A DNA stretch of 25,239 bases from Chara braunii (taxonomy: Eukaryota; Streptophyta; Charophyceae; Charales; Characeae): contig BFEA01000512.1 of assembly GCA_003427395.1 (NCBI GenBank), positions 811,116-836,354 of the forward strand, given 5' to 3'. The notes below the pieces were generated by a model, which was not told the DNA's origin, made no database searches, and saw only the letters and a list, made by a program, of their open reading frames with translations. Each line of letters begins with the position of its first letter. Position 1 is the first letter of the stretch. Below, piece by piece: positions 1 through 9,598 of this stretch. Both the position numbers and the translations under genes were made by a program.

Positions 1-80
<80 letters not shown>
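1..80. repeat. (GA)n dinucleotide microsatellite
   Basis: An uninterrupted run of about 40 GA units starts at the window edge and so continues outside it. It is simple-sequence DNA with no coding interpretation. CT/GA tracts of the same kind recur at 13549-13635 and 23788-23840. Confidence 0.97.
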
Positions 81-86
<6 letters not shown>

Positions 87-1205
87 TTCAGTTAACCAAG
101 GAGTGAAAGTAATATGAAAATAATAAAAATTATAACATAACATATCAACTACTAATCAACACTCCAACAACGAATTATGAACGTACAATACCCAAAATTT
201 CTATTTACATGTAAATTAGTACGGTGACGAAACACTCCTCGGCGAACCGGAAAAAAACAACAACAAAAAAACAAAAAAAAACTGACAATGCTGACATTGC
301 AAACACAGAAAGACAAAAACATTAAATACAAACATAAGGATGCCAAGGGGGTTTGGGAGCAGCCAAAGGAGGGAAGTAAGGAGCATGCTGGTGCAAGCAA
401 CACTTCCAATGCTACCGCCAGATGTACAAAACTGCAGAAGGTCATTAGGCAGAATAGGGGAATAGAGAGGGAAGACCTCCGTAAATAGTAAATACTGGAT
501 AACATTTGACAGTTGATATGTAGCCGGAGACACAGACGAATGGTAACGGCAACAGAATAGTAGCCTTAGTATGTAGACAAGCAGAGGAATTGTGGCATAT
601 AGAGACTGGACACGAGTAGTGTAGACTTGCGACCAAACTACCAACGAGTTAGAGACGTCGCGATGGATGGGTGACATTCTGCCTGAGGGACTCTGCCAGG
701 TACACCCCTCGCCCGCGCTCCATCCTTTTCAGGAGGTTCTCCTGCCGCATGGCTGGGTGCTGCTAGAAAACCTCCTGATAGGCAGAACAACCCGCGAAGA
801 ACGGTCATGGCTTGGGGGGTGGGGTGCTCCGCAGCGGCCCCTCCTTGCTTAGGCGGCTAGTGCCACAAGGGCAAGGCTGATCCTCGTGGTTCTTGTATTT
901 TCCCCCTCATTGGCTGTACAAACATGCTTGCCAGTGACAAGCAACCGGACTGACGACCCCAGAATAGAACCGGCTTTGTGTTTTCTAGAGAGAAAAAAAG
1001 AAAAAAAACGGGTCCAACAAGGCAATTTTTCCCAAAAAAAAAAAAAAAAAAAAGACAGGGCCAGGAGAAACTTCCAAGAAAGACATTTGAGATGAGCTGC
1101 TCTCTGCTACATTTATTGACGCATTCATAAACCAGACGGAGGACAAATGTGAAATAAGGACTTATCTCTTTTGCACGAGAGAAAAAGGAGGAAGGATAAC
1201 CAAAA
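81..1205. other. Non-coding stretch, no gene recognised
   Basis: This stretch is A-rich on the + strand, with homopolymer A runs near 255-280 and 1035-1053. The open frames here are short or low-complexity, including a Phe/Leu/Cys-rich frame at 216-677 on the minus strand. None shows a domain. It lies downstream of the minus-strand exon at 1212-1756, so it may be intron or 3' untranslated sequence of that gene (inference). Confidence 0.6.
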
Positions 1206-1212
1206 ACTTACC
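1206..1212 (-). other. Splice donor (5' splice site) of the minus-strand exon
   Basis: On the minus strand the exon ends ...TTGG and is followed at 1211-1206 by GTAAGT, a full consensus U2 donor. The reading frame at 1212-1756 is open right up to this site, which supports it as the true 3' end of an internal exon. Confidence 0.6.
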
Positions 1213-1756
1213 CAAGTGGAACGACGCTTTGCAGCCACAAGTGTGTTCGCGATGGCTCGATGTCCAAGCCGCCACCGGTGCTGTTGCCTCCTCCTCCTCC
1301 TCCTCCCCCCCCGCCCGCCGTTTGTGACTTGACCACCACCGGAGATGAATCCAATAACGACTCCATGCGTTGAATTGGCGGCAGCGATCGTGAGGGTCTG
1401 AGAGGTCTTTGTTTCGCCTCCTTGCTCTGCAAAGATGCACCCGGCTGCTGCTGGCTCGATTGGATCGGTTCCACGGCAGGGGACATCCGTAGCGCACCAC
1501 CGCCGCCGCCGCCAGGAATGTCTCTGTCAAAATCCAGCGAGCTTTTCTTGCTGCTTGGCAGGCGGTCCTCCTCGCCCCTCTGTCCCGACTGCCTGACCAT
1601 GGATGGCCGTTGCAACAGCTCGGAAGAGACGCTTCTCGGAGACACCGAACTCGGTGCAAAGCGGTCCGACAAGAGCGACAGATTGAGATAGCTCGGTGCC
1701 ATCAGAGTCAGGCTCAGCTCCAGCGACGTCAAATTGGTTGTTCGGACATGAACCAC
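1212..1756 (-). CDS. Probable internal exon of an unidentified host nuclear gene
   Basis: This is 545 nt open in one frame on the minus strand, about 181 codons, with no obligatory ATG. A stop codon (TAG) sits immediately upstream and coincides with a candidate AG acceptor. The 3' end coincides with a GTAAGT donor. The peptide is rich in Ser, Pro, Leu and Gly, with runs of six (about residue 80) and ten (about residue 147) glycines, a Gln-rich patch and many basic/Ser stretches that suggest a disordered linker. An N-terminal Leu/Ser stretch precedes it. I recognise no domain and give no function. The composite retrotransposon begins 120 bp upstream of the acceptor. If the exon is real, the element sits in an intron or the upstream region of this gene, and earlier exons would lie beyond 21353 or outside the window. 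Alternative: a chance open frame in GC-rich DNA, though the paired splice sites argue against it. Confidence 0.5.
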
Positions 1757-1775
1757 CTACATATACGTAAATATT
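1757..1775 (-). other. Candidate splice acceptor of the minus-strand exon
   Basis: Reading the minus strand into the exon, an A/T-rich stretch with several T runs ends in ...TATGTAG at 1757, followed by GTGG of the exon. The polypyrimidine tract is weak but U-rich, as is common in plants. The in-frame TAG here closes the frame upstream, so the exon cannot extend further on the unspliced sequence. Confidence 0.45.
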
Positions 1776-1872
1776 GAATAATTAGATACGAAATTAATTA
1801 TTATTAAATAAGCACGTTTCACCACAACCGTCTGAGAAAAACAATGCAAACGATGCAACTTCAAGATAAAGA

Positions 1873-1876
1873 GAAA
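1873..1876. repeat. Target-site duplication GAAA, left copy
   Basis: GAAA immediately precedes the TGCGAGG start of the outer 5' LTR. It is repeated at 21353-21356, immediately after the CCTTGCA end of the outer 3' LTR. The shared flank is exactly 4 bp, tying two LTR ends 19.5 kb apart into one insertion. Confidence 0.7.
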
Positions 1877-2787
1877 TGCGAGGATCCTGGTCCTCAGCAG
1901 GCCTAAGGGGCCCCCGTTACATCTGTGCCCGCCCTAGGTGAAGGCGGGCCTAACAAATCATGAGAAGCCCTCAGCTGTCAATTTCGTGTCTGGGGTCCAG
2001 GCAGTTTCGTCGAGCCAGTTGGTTGAAGGAAACACAGGCCGAGCAGTGAGGAAACTCCCCGGCCTTCTAGGCTTTTCCGAAAGCGCAGGCCCTGGGCAAG
2101 ATTCGCAGCCTCATACACAGACAGTTGGGAGGCCCAACCGAATGAGGCCCAGTAGCTGCACCAGAGGCGCAGCATCCTGGGGCCTACCGGAAGCTTCTGG
2201 GCCCAGGCCCAGGCCAGCCAGGCTGCGAAGGCAGGCAGGCTCTTTCCATATAGGAAAGAGCTCGCTGCCTCGAGGGCCATTCAGCACTTGCATGCTGGCG
2301 GCAGCGCTGCTGGAGCGGACGCTCGTGGGCTGCTGCTGGCGCTGAGAGGCAAGGTGCTAAGCGCGTGCGGTCGTGCAGGGAGCAGGGCGCTGCTGAGGGC
2401 AGCGCCGTAGCCCAGCCTCCATAGCTGGACGGGCTTGGACTACAGTGAGGCGCAGGGGTGGTCTTCGGTTGTACAGAGGGAAGACGTGGGAGTAAGTCAG
2501 GGGAGAGAGAGAAAAATGATGATGATAATGATGTGAGGGCACATACCTGGTATTGGCGATGGTCTGCATTGGGCGACATCTTCAAGTACTTCGTGGGCTG
2601 CTGACGTCAACAATTGAATTGTCAATTAGTAGGCAGACTGTAGCTGTGTAGAAAGTAGGCTGGGCGCCGAGCGCCAATTAGGGAGATGGGGCCTGGACAC
2701 TCATGGTGGTGGTGGCGAGAGCAAGCTCTCATTGACATTGGTTTTCAGTGTTACGATTCGTCATTGGTGTTATATTGGTGCATTTCT
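1877..2787 (+). repeat. Outer element 5' LTR, main part (truncated by inversion)
   Basis: Begins TGCGAGG and matches the outer 3' LTR (20410-21264) along its length, with scattered substitutions and indels. It stops at 2787 inside the LTR. The missing last 86 bp are found inverted at 9513-9598. It carries about 35 bp (near 2005-2040) absent from the 3' copy but resembling the nested-type LTR, so the 3' copy probably lost it. The LTR contains a TATA-like ATATA inside a palindrome, a short GAT repeat, and a GGCGC hairpin. There is no PPT upstream, as expected for a 5' LTR facing genomic flank. Confidence 0.85.
2239..2261 (+). promoter_or_regulatory. TATA-like palindrome in outer 5' LTR
   Basis: Nine-base arms GCTCTTTCC and GGAAAGAGC flank ATATA, about 370 bp into the LTR. 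That is a plausible U3 promoter position. The structure is identical in the 3' LTR at 20732-20754. Promoter role is inferred from position and A/T core only. Confidence 0.4.
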
Positions 2788-3627
2788 CCCAGAGGCAAAT
2801 GGCCAAGCAGAGCAACTGAACCGCGCTGCACAACACCTGGTGTGGCGCTACATCAAGCGTAATCAGGTGGACGGGGATGAGAAACTTGCTCTCATCGCCA
2901 GCCTGTACAACAACGCTGTGCACAGCGCCACTGGGGTGAGCCCTAACCGTCTCCTACCTACGTTCAAGTCTAGACTACCCCTTGACTTCCTATTACTTGA
3001 GAACCAGCTGACTGCTGCACTTGGTACACTAGAGTTCGCATATCGATATGAACAAATGATGCAGCAGGCAGTAGAACAGATGCACAGGGCACAGGCAGCG
3101 ATGATAGATTCTGACAATAAGCATTGCCCATCTACATTCCAGGTAGGGGACAGAGTCTGGGTAAAGTCTCAGAACCGGGTCAGGAGCACGGGATCTCCCG
3201 CAAGCTCATGCCTCAGTACTTCGGACCCTGGGAGGTTCTAGATATCGTTGGGGATGGTCCGGATGGGCCTTCATATGTAATTCAGAACCCTGGTCACCTT
3301 CACACTTACCCTGTTTTCCACACCTCCAAGCTCGCACCTTTCAGGGAACCTGACCAGTTTCCTTCTCGTCGCTCAATGCTGCCCTCAACCATGGATGGAG
3401 AGGTCGACATCGACGACATCGTGGATCATAGAGAAATGCCAGTAGCAAGAGCGACAGGCAAGGGACGTTCTCCGAAGCCGAAGCTGCAGTACCGAGTTCG
3501 GTTCAGACATCACACTGATCCAAAGGAGGATAGATGGTTCACACGGGAGGAACTCATGCAAACCGCTCCATAGGTTGTCGCCCACTATGAGAAGTTGCTG
3601 CAGAAAGGAAAGCGCCAGATTGAATGA
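2788..3627 (+). pseudogene. Nested element integrase C-terminal half with chromodomain-like tail (pol 3' end)
   Basis: The frame opens just before the integrase catalytic Glu region (NGQAEQLNRAAQHL), runs through the integrase C-terminal domain, and then a frameshift of about one base near 3170 moves it to the frame with SRKLMPQYFGPWEVLDIVG, the SH3-like GPY region. The tail (about 3400-3570) has VDIDDIVDHRE...QYRVRF...EDRWFTREEL, spaced like a chromodomain used for chromatin targeting in chromoviruses. A TAG at 3571-3573 stands where the outer element has CAA (Gln). The frame would otherwise continue to TGA at 3625. The sequence is joined abruptly to LTR at its 5' end by the inversion. Its upstream half lies at 9599-10925 on the other strand. 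Confidence 0.85.
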
Positions 3628-3652
3628 ACTTCTCAGAGGACTAGCGAAGTAT

Positions 3653-3663
3653 GGAGGAGGGAA
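3653..3663 (+). other. Polypurine tract of nested element
   Basis: GGAGGAGGGAA directly precedes the LTR start TGCGAGG at 3664. The outer element has the same arrangement at 20396-20409. This is the expected plus-strand primer for reverse transcription and identifies the following LTR as a 3' LTR. Confidence 0.8.
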
Positions 3664-4579
3664 TGCGAGGCACAAGGTCTCAATAAGCCCCACTGGGCCC
3701 TGTTATCAGCAAGGTTGGCCGCCCTAAGTGAGGGCAGGCCTGACCGAGGCCTATTTTGGACTTCTACGCAACCGGGGAAATTTCAGGCAGCTACGCAGCG
3801 CCAGTTGGTTGGAGGCACCCAGGCCCAGGCTGCCTTTCACCGTATGTAATTGAGGCAGGCCCTGAGCCGGATACACAACATGGACCGAACAAAGGCTGAG
3901 GGCAGTTGGGCGCTAGTAACCACCACAGGCCCTAGGCCTGTTTCCTTGGGACTGAGGCTCAGCCTCGTGGGCCCTACCGGAAGCTTCTGGGTCGGGGCCT
4001 AGTACCGCATTACCGCACGCAGCAGCAGGCCACTTCGATATAGGGAAGGGCCTGCCCACGCATTGGGCATTCGAGCACTGGCTGCATGTTGCGCAAACGC
4101 TAGCCAGCGCTCACGCGCTCACGGGCGAAATGGAAGCAGCAGGCAGCCATAGTCGAGCTGCGATGCTGTATGTTGGATGTGGCGCATGGTGGTCCTTGGG
4201 TGCATGTGGCATCTGTGAGTTGCGGAACGAGGTTGTGAGTGATACGATAGACATACCTGGTGCGTGAAGCGAACGACATTGGCCGAGATCTGCTCATACT
4301 TCGTGGAGCTGTTGACGTCACCAGCGGGATTGTACATAGGCTAGATAGGTTCTGCCATTTGTAGTCTGGGCGCCGAGCGCCAGATAGGATGTCGACATAG
4401 GTTCTTTGTTGATGATGATGATACTTACTCGAACATTGTCACTTACGAGCTTTTGCTGTACCATTATTTGGTGGGACTCGCGATGCAATTCTGCTTTTGG
4501 TTCGAGGTCTCGACTATCTGGTCTCATGTGTATGATGCTGCTTGGTTTCTGATGTTCGTGATCGCTCATTTTCCTTGCA
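3664..4579 (+). repeat. Nested element 3' LTR (916 bp)
   Basis: Starts TGCGAGG after the PPT and ends CCTTGCA at 4579. It aligns with the reverse complement of 18513-19435 over its length, with by-eye divergence of several percent. It differs from the outer LTR in most of U3 but shares the ends, the GGCGC hairpin, the CAGGTATGT antisense site and the last 20 bp. Its 3' end abuts minus-strand outer integrase rather than a PBS, marking an insertion junction. Confidence 0.88.
4037..4045 (+). promoter_or_regulatory. TATA-like motif in nested 3' LTR
   Basis: GATATAGGG lies about 375 bp into the LTR, at the position equivalent to the ATATA palindrome of the outer LTR, and is conserved in the partner LTR (19055-19063, minus strand). 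Promoter role is inferred from position and composition. Confidence 0.35.
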
Positions 4580-4583
4580 ATAG
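4580..4583. repeat. Target-site duplication of nested element, copy 1 (CTAT on the integrase-sense strand)
   Basis: Immediately outside the nested LTR end, the integrase-sense strand reads CTAT. The partner flank at 19436-19439 reads CAAT, one mismatch. Both fall at the same integrase codon, supporting one insertion with a 4-bp duplication. Confidence 0.5.
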
Positions 4584-5100
4584 CAATCAGTCTTGCATAT
4601 TTAGTAAATCTATCCACAATGACAAATAATAAAATATATGCGATTTTCCACTCTTGCTGGTCACGAGAGTATCCATGAAATCCATGGACACACTCTGCCC
4701 AGGTCCAACAGGAATAGGCAGGGGTTTAATCAATCCCAAAGGTGCCTGCGTCCTTGGTTTGTCACGTTGACAAACTTGGCAGGTCTCTACATATTTCTTT
4801 GTATCCTGCATCATTGTGGGCCACCAAAACTCTGTACTAGGTTAGCTGATGTCTTTCTATAGCCAAAATGACCAGTTGCATCATGACATTCCCCTAAAAG
4901 TAAACTACGCAAAGACTCACTGTTAGGAACACAGTCTTTTATTCCCTGCCTTTTCAAGAAACAACAAACCATCTACCATCGTAAATTCGTCAGAAGTTAC
5001 TTTATCCTTCTCTTTGAACTTACGGATGATCTCAGACATAACGGAATCTTGTTGATAGACTTCCACCACAAATCGAGTTAGATCGTCAGATATGCCAAAT
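4580..5100 (-). pseudogene. Outer element integrase, N-terminal half (truncated by nested insertion)
   Basis: Integrase would insert element cDNA into chromosomes. The zinc-binding HHCC region is present: HDATGHFGY near 4850-4880 and CQVC near 4770-4785, followed by DKPRTQAPLG and the first catalytic Asp in SMDFMDTL. The frame breaks at about 4935 (two bases short after RLC, compared with the nested copy) and at about 4815 (one base before the WWP segment). Beyond SKSGKSHIF it shifts again before the VDRFTKYARL stretch, where the nested LTR interrupts it at 4580. The second catalytic Asp and the Glu lie at 19436 onwards on the + strand. Not functional. Confidence 0.85.
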
Positions 5101-5511
5101 TCAGTTACTAGCGCGCCCAGGTAATATGCTCGTCGTGATAGTGCATCAACTACTTTGTTGTACTCTCCCTTGATTGGATCAAGTTGATAGTCATACATGT
5201 CTATCACTTGAGTCCACCGCTTGAGTGCGTTAGAGAGTACAGACTGTGTCTTGATTCAACGCAAGGTCTCATGGTCAGATCTCAAGTAGGAAAATCTGCC
5301 TAGGGGGTAGTGTCTCCAATGGACCAGCACTCTGTAGAGGGCATAGAGCTCACGCTCATATGTGGACTTTGCTAGCTGTTGAGACGGCATCTTATTACTC
5401 GTGCACTCGATGGGTTTCAACTTTGGCCCCTCCTTTTGTGCAAGGACCGCGCCTATGCCATATTGGTTGGCGTATGTGGTCACGGCAAATGGCTTATCAG
5501 GATCCGGAATC
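5101..5511 (-). pseudogene. Outer element RNase H domain, catalytic Asp lost
   Basis: Ty3/gypsy RNase H degrades the RNA strand during reverse transcription. Recognised by QYGIGAVLAQ, KSTYERELYALYRVLVHWRHY, SDHETLR and the closing VVDALSRR. The first catalytic Asp of the TTDAS motif is Tyr here (TAC at 5472-5474); the nested copy keeps Asp. A TGA at 5256-5258 replaces the Trp after TLR that the nested copy has. The remaining acidic positions (Glu in ERELYA, Asp in SDHE, Asp in VDALS) are present. It follows RT and precedes integrase, the normal gypsy order. Confidence 0.87.
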
Positions 5512-6639
5512 TTAATTCCTTAAGCTTGCTTCACACTCTTCAGTCCAGTCCCAAGGGGTGTCAAGTCGAGTTAGATTAGTTAATGGGGAAGCTATAGTAC
5601 TATAGTTTTTAACAAATAGACGATAGTAGCCCGTCATCCCCCAAAACGATCGGACCTCAGTAACAGTCTGAGGTCGAGGCCAGTCCCATATGCTGGCCAC
5701 TTTGGCATCGTCCGGCCCCAACCCATCCGCAGAGATTTCATGACCCAAGTGCAAGATCTTGGTGCGACCGAACTCGCATTTCTCCAAGTTTACCTTGTAC
5801 TGGTGTTGTCTTAGGAGACCTAGCACTATTTTTAAGTGGCGTGCTCCGCTACAGTCCTACTAAAGATAAGAATATCGTCGAGGTATACAACGATAAACTT
5901 GTCTAAGTACTCGTGAAAAATCTTGTTCATTGCGTGCTGGAATGTTCCAGGTGCATTGCATAGGCCAAAGGGCATCACCACAAACTCGTACAGACCGTAC
6001 ATGATCTGGAAGGCAGTTTTGTGCTGGTCCTCAGGTCTATTGGCAATTTGATCGTATCCGGACTTCAAATCTATCTTTGTGAAGTACCGGCATCCCTGCA
6101 CTCTATCCAAGAGGTCGTCGATGCGGGGTAGGGGCTCCGCGTTCTTAACGGTGATGGCATTGAGGCCCCTATAATCAATGCACATCCTCAGTGTACCTCC
6201 CTTCTTAGGGACAAATAGGGCTGGTGCACCATAAAGAGAGGTACTAGGCCGAATCCATCCCTTTTTTGTGAGCTCCTTGAGCTGGCGGCGGAGCTCATCC
6301 AACTCCGCAGAAGACATCCTATAGATTCGTCCTCTAGGCACCTTACTACCTGGGACAACCTCTATCGCATGGACAACCTCCCTTGCCACCACGCCTGTGG
6401 GCTCCTCGAAAAGGTCGGAATAATGCGCGACGACTGATTCTCTCTCCGGGGTTGTTTTTACAGCCTCCCCTTTCTCAAAGACAAAGACTAGATACATGCC
6501 CTTCTCGCGATTCTGCTTATAGTAGTTATAGAAAGAGGAGGCACACATGCAGCCGTAGTTTTCCACTAGGCTGCTAGCTTTAAACTTTTGCGGTCTATCG
6601 GTCCTACCATTGGGCAGCTTGTTAACCTGTCCCAATCAA
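5512..6639 (-). pseudogene. Outer element reverse transcriptase (frameshifted)
   Basis: Fingers/palm motifs are clear in a 267-residue frame: GRIYRMS...[12 protein letters not shown] (about 102-122), [20 protein letters not shown] (140-159), catalytic Asp in [10 protein letters not shown] (D189), [13 protein letters not shown] (221-233) and the YLDD active site (251-254). Both Asp of YLDD are present. The His usual after SGY is Asp here. The frame breaks near 5832 right after EHAT by one base and resumes through LGLLRQHQYKVNLEKCEFG, GHEISADGL and the connection region to TPWDWTEEC near 5520. It would synthesise cDNA from the tRNA-Met primer. As it stands it would end about 12 residues past YLDD. 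Confidence 0.9.
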
Positions 6640-7200
6640 ACTGAGGCTGAGCGACCTCGAGGTAGTACATGCCTAGTAACATATCAAAGGGCAGTTCGTC
6701 GCTAACGAGGAATGAGATTTTGTGTCTCACCTCTCCTCCTCCATAAGAGAAGGAACAAACTACGTCCTTGACATAGTCTTTAACTACCATTTGGTGCTTG
6801 TTGGCTATCGTAGAAGCTACAGTTCTGCTAAGCCGCTGCACTTGGTCCCCTAAGCGCAGTCTATCCACACAAGCACAACTAATGAAATTTCGTGTAGAGC
6901 CTATGTCTGCGAAGCCACCCACTTTGCGGCCACCTACATTGACCTCTACCACAAAATGTTCACCCTTAGGACCTCTACTAATCATCGTCCAAAAGTCTCT
7001 GGGGTCCTTCCCTGACCACTCAGGCTGTAACTCTTCTAAGGACTCAGACACATCTCTCGAACAGAGTGTCGGTGGGTCTGAATGTGTCTGCGGGGTGATT
7101 TTTGGGTCACTAGCCTTGGCCAACGCCTGAAGTGGGGAAGGCAACGTTACCACTTCAGCACGAGTAAGAGCAACTAACATTCCTACTGGCCCGAGGTGTT
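6566..7200 (-). pseudogene. Outer element aspartic protease and linker, active site altered
   Basis: The retropepsin-like protease matures Gag-Pol. A linker of about 75 residues is followed by VGGRKVGGFADIGSTRNFIS. The active-site triad expected as DTG is DIG here (codons at 6899-6907), an ACA-to-ATA type change in CAG context. The later hydrophobic-Gly region is seen as [19 protein letters not shown] (about 168-186). The frame shifts relative to gag at about 7190-7200 and relative to RT at about 6600-6640, where the short overlap contains the PQKFKASSL start of RT. The nested copy also has a damaged triad (DTC). Probably inactive. Confidence 0.82.
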
Positions 7201-9119
7201 TCCCTGCAAAGTGCCCGCAGAAGCATTTCTAGGGTTCAATGATAAGCCCACTGCCGTTGGAGCGGCTACCATCGTCGTGACCTTCTTGCCTCGACAAGTC
7301 CTCGACGTGTGGCCATAGTTGCCACAGTTCATGCGTGTGCCCCTGGCAACTCGGTCCCTCCACACCTCGTAATCTAAACCAAGTTTTACCCATGCGAGTG
7401 TTCCTTGGTCGCATTGATCCGTAGACCGGCCTACCTTCTTCTTCCCGGTCCCCCTAGCCTTTTCCTTTATAGGAGCCACAACTCCGCCATCCGAAGTCTC
7501 GCTGGCCCCATCATGCTCTGTCTTGTCCCCATAGTCTGGGAAGTCGTCAATTTTTGTCGCCTAACCACCATGGTTTACGAACATAAGTTGACCTTTCTTT
7601 TTCCAGTCCTGGGGAAGTCTCTTCTTCCTACCATTTCCCTGACTCTGATGCGCAAACCCAAGCTTTGCCTCTATATCTAAGGCTTTCTTGCTAAAAGATG
7701 CGAAGTTATGTTGGTCGACGTAGGCCTCATCCACGAGCTTAGTCCTAACCTCTGAAGGCAGACATCTCAAGTAATCCGTGAGGAGTACCTGCTGGTCGTA
7801 GCGCACACCAGGCACCACGAGTAGACGTTCTACGGTGTTCGTGATCTCACGAACATTCTTGTACCTTTTGGCACAAAGATTGTTAATTGCGTCGGTGGCC
7901 TTTTGTGCCCCTTGAGGGTCATGCCACCTATTATACACACACTGTACGAAGTCTTCCAATGTCTGGGTCTGGTCCTAGGCATCAAAATTTTGACCGTAGC
8001 CCTGTTGCTCTACTAACCCATTCAACCAACGCGCTGCTGATCCCTCTAAAAAAGAAGCAACAACTATAACTTCCTGCTCTGGCCTGGTGAGCTTGTGCCT
8101 CACATAGGTAGGCACTGTCCTCCCCCAGGTATCCAAGTCCTCATCCTTCTTCGTGTAGCGAGAGAAGGGCTTAGGACTCAGCAAGGGTATCTTGGGCATC
8201 CACTGCATAGGCTGCATCAGCCCAGGTGATTGCTGCAGTGGCTGCATAGCCACTGAGACAGGTTGCTACACGCTCACCTGGGCCTGTCCTGATGATGGGA
8301 CTGTAGTTACCACCATCGTGGATGGTACAGAAGAAGCTCTAAGGACCGGTCCACTAACTACTGGTTGTCTGCCTGAGAGAGGCAAGCCATACCTAGGCGA
8401 GAAGGTTTGCCCTATCGGCGACGGCGTCACTGAAGGACCTGCAACCGAAGGCGGAACTACAGGGAACTGGGGCTGCCTTATGACTGGGCGAGGCCCCTGA
8501 AGTGCAGCCAGAATTCGTTTTTGGCCTGCCAGTAGTTCAGCCAACAATTCCTGCTGAACTACCTGCGTTTCTGCCACACAAAGTAGCGAGTTGCGCAGTG
8601 ACCGATCAACAGGATTTAACGTTGCATCATCTAGTTCTTCTAGTCGTCTTAGCTCCTGCAACCTAGTGTCTAATCTGACTTTTCTCAATCTAGCCCTTTC
8701 TCTTCTCTCTTCTACTTCTCTCAGTTGCCGCTGCAACTCATCATGAAGAGCTTCCGTTTGGAGGATCTCATAATCATCCGGAGTGAGCGGGGGCACCTGG
8801 CTGACTTGCACGCCAACAATTTGACTTATGAGCCTTGAGTACTCTGGCTGACTCCTGATGAAGTGGCCTGTGAAGAGGCCTGTGACATGGTAGAGGAGGT
8901 AGCCATGGCCAAACCTGTGCTAGCTATGCTCCTAGCCCTGGCGCTGGCCTCAACGTCCCTTGTCCTCCGCAATGTCGCCCTCTCCCTAGCTTCTCTCCGC
9001 AGCCTCCTTTCCTCTCCTGGACCTATCTCCAGGAAGGTCAAAGGTCGACTGAGAGCAGTTCTGCGAGTAACCCTAAGATCTTCCACTAACTCCTCCTCAC
9101 TACTAACAACTTCACTCAT
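7183..9119 (-). pseudogene. Outer element gag (capsid/nucleocapsid), interrupted by three TAG stops and a frameshift
   Basis: Starts MSEVVSSEEELVEDLR. An N-terminal Arg/Glu-rich region (to about 8826) shifts frame near 8835, then a long coiled-coil-like stretch follows (DELQRQLREVEERRERARLR), then Pro/Val-rich linker, then the retrotransposon gag domain (PKPFSRYTKKDEDLDTWGR..., AARWLNGL), and a zinc knuckle near the 3' end. In-frame TAGs occur at 8266-8268, 7975-7977 and 7561-7563; the middle one aligns with a Trp in the nested copy. The CCHC knuckle reads CGNYGHTSRTC, but the first Cys position is Arg (CGC), one transition from TGC. Gag would form the particle and bind RNA. This copy cannot encode it intact. 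Confidence 0.82.
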
Positions 9120-9497
9120 GAGCTACAGTGGAGTGTGATCTAAAGACAGAACTCACGGTAAGAAGCAATGAAGAGGGTAGAAGGAAGAGAGCAACGAACC
9201 TCATAATGCTGCCCCCAACCACAGATTTCTCACCGGCAACCTGATGTGCGCTTATGATGACCGGTCTTTGCCCCGGCACAACCCACAGCAGAATGCAGTT
9301 CCACCTCGGCATAAATGCCAGATCAGCGAGCTCTCATCATCCAGCGTACACGCCTAATGTCACCACATAGCTTCCTGGTGCGCCCACACGACCCTGGGCC
9401 GCCAATCGTTCACCGCCCAAGCCTTATCACTGCCCCACACCTCATGCGAATCACCAAACAGTTATTGCGAAGAACCGATGAAGCGCAGTTTGAACCA
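9120..9497 (-). other. Outer element leader (PBS to gag)
   Basis: About 380 bp of untranslated leader. About 9155-9340 aligns with about 18120-18320 of the nested element, including TGCCCCCAACCACAGAT, so the leader is conserved between the two families. That is compatible with a packaging signal (inference). No coding frame is supported. Confidence 0.6.
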
Positions 9498-9509
9498 GCT
9501 CCGATACCA
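9498..9509 (-). other. Primer-binding site of outer element (initiator tRNA-Met)
   Basis: Minus strand reads TGGTATCGGAGC, three bases (ATT) after the LTR end. Plant initiator tRNA-Met primers call for TGGTATCAGAGC, one mismatch. This fixes the element's polarity and shows that the LTR piece at 9513-9598 is a 5' LTR end. Confidence 0.85.
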
Positions 9510-9512
9510 AAT

Positions 9513-9598
9513 TGTAAGGAAAATGAGCAATAGCGAGATGACAATGTTCAGAATGCACAATCACATTGAAGGCCAGATAGTATCACAGTGTCCAGAAA
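9513..9598 (-). repeat. Outer 5' LTR tail (last 86 bp), relocated by inversion
   Basis: Matches the last 86 bp of the outer 3' LTR (21267-21352) with few mismatches and ends CCTTACA before the PBS. It is exactly the portion missing from the LTR at 1877-2787, apart from two bases. This complementarity is the main evidence for the 6.8-kb inversion. Confidence 0.88.

Larger units (their letters stand above)
2788..9598 (-). other. 6.8-kb inverted block inside the composite element
   Basis: At 2787/2788 the outer LTR breaks off and nested-element integrase begins. At 9598/9599 the missing LTR tail (minus strand) meets the continuation of that nested integrase. Re-inverting the block reconnects the outer LTR (2 bp missing) and the nested integrase (about 6 bp missing). 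No long inverted repeat frames both breakpoints symmetrically, so end-joining of two breaks fits better than homologous recombination. Confidence 0.75.

Noticed and set aside
216-677. 153-codon hydrophobic Phe/Leu/Cys-rich frame on the minus strand
   Set aside because: It arises from A-rich + strand sequence, contains poly-Phe low complexity, and has no domain or splice support.
1938-2345. Frames of 60-135 codons in both strands of the outer LTR
   Set aside because: They lie entirely inside LTR sequence and are not conserved as frames in the partner LTR at 20410-21352, which carries indels out of phase.
2788-9598. Interpretation as several unrelated solo fragments or independent insertions
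   Set aside because: The LTR tail and integrase continuation at the far breakpoint exactly complement what is missing at the near one, and the GAAA flanks tie the outermost LTR ends together. One inversion is simpler.
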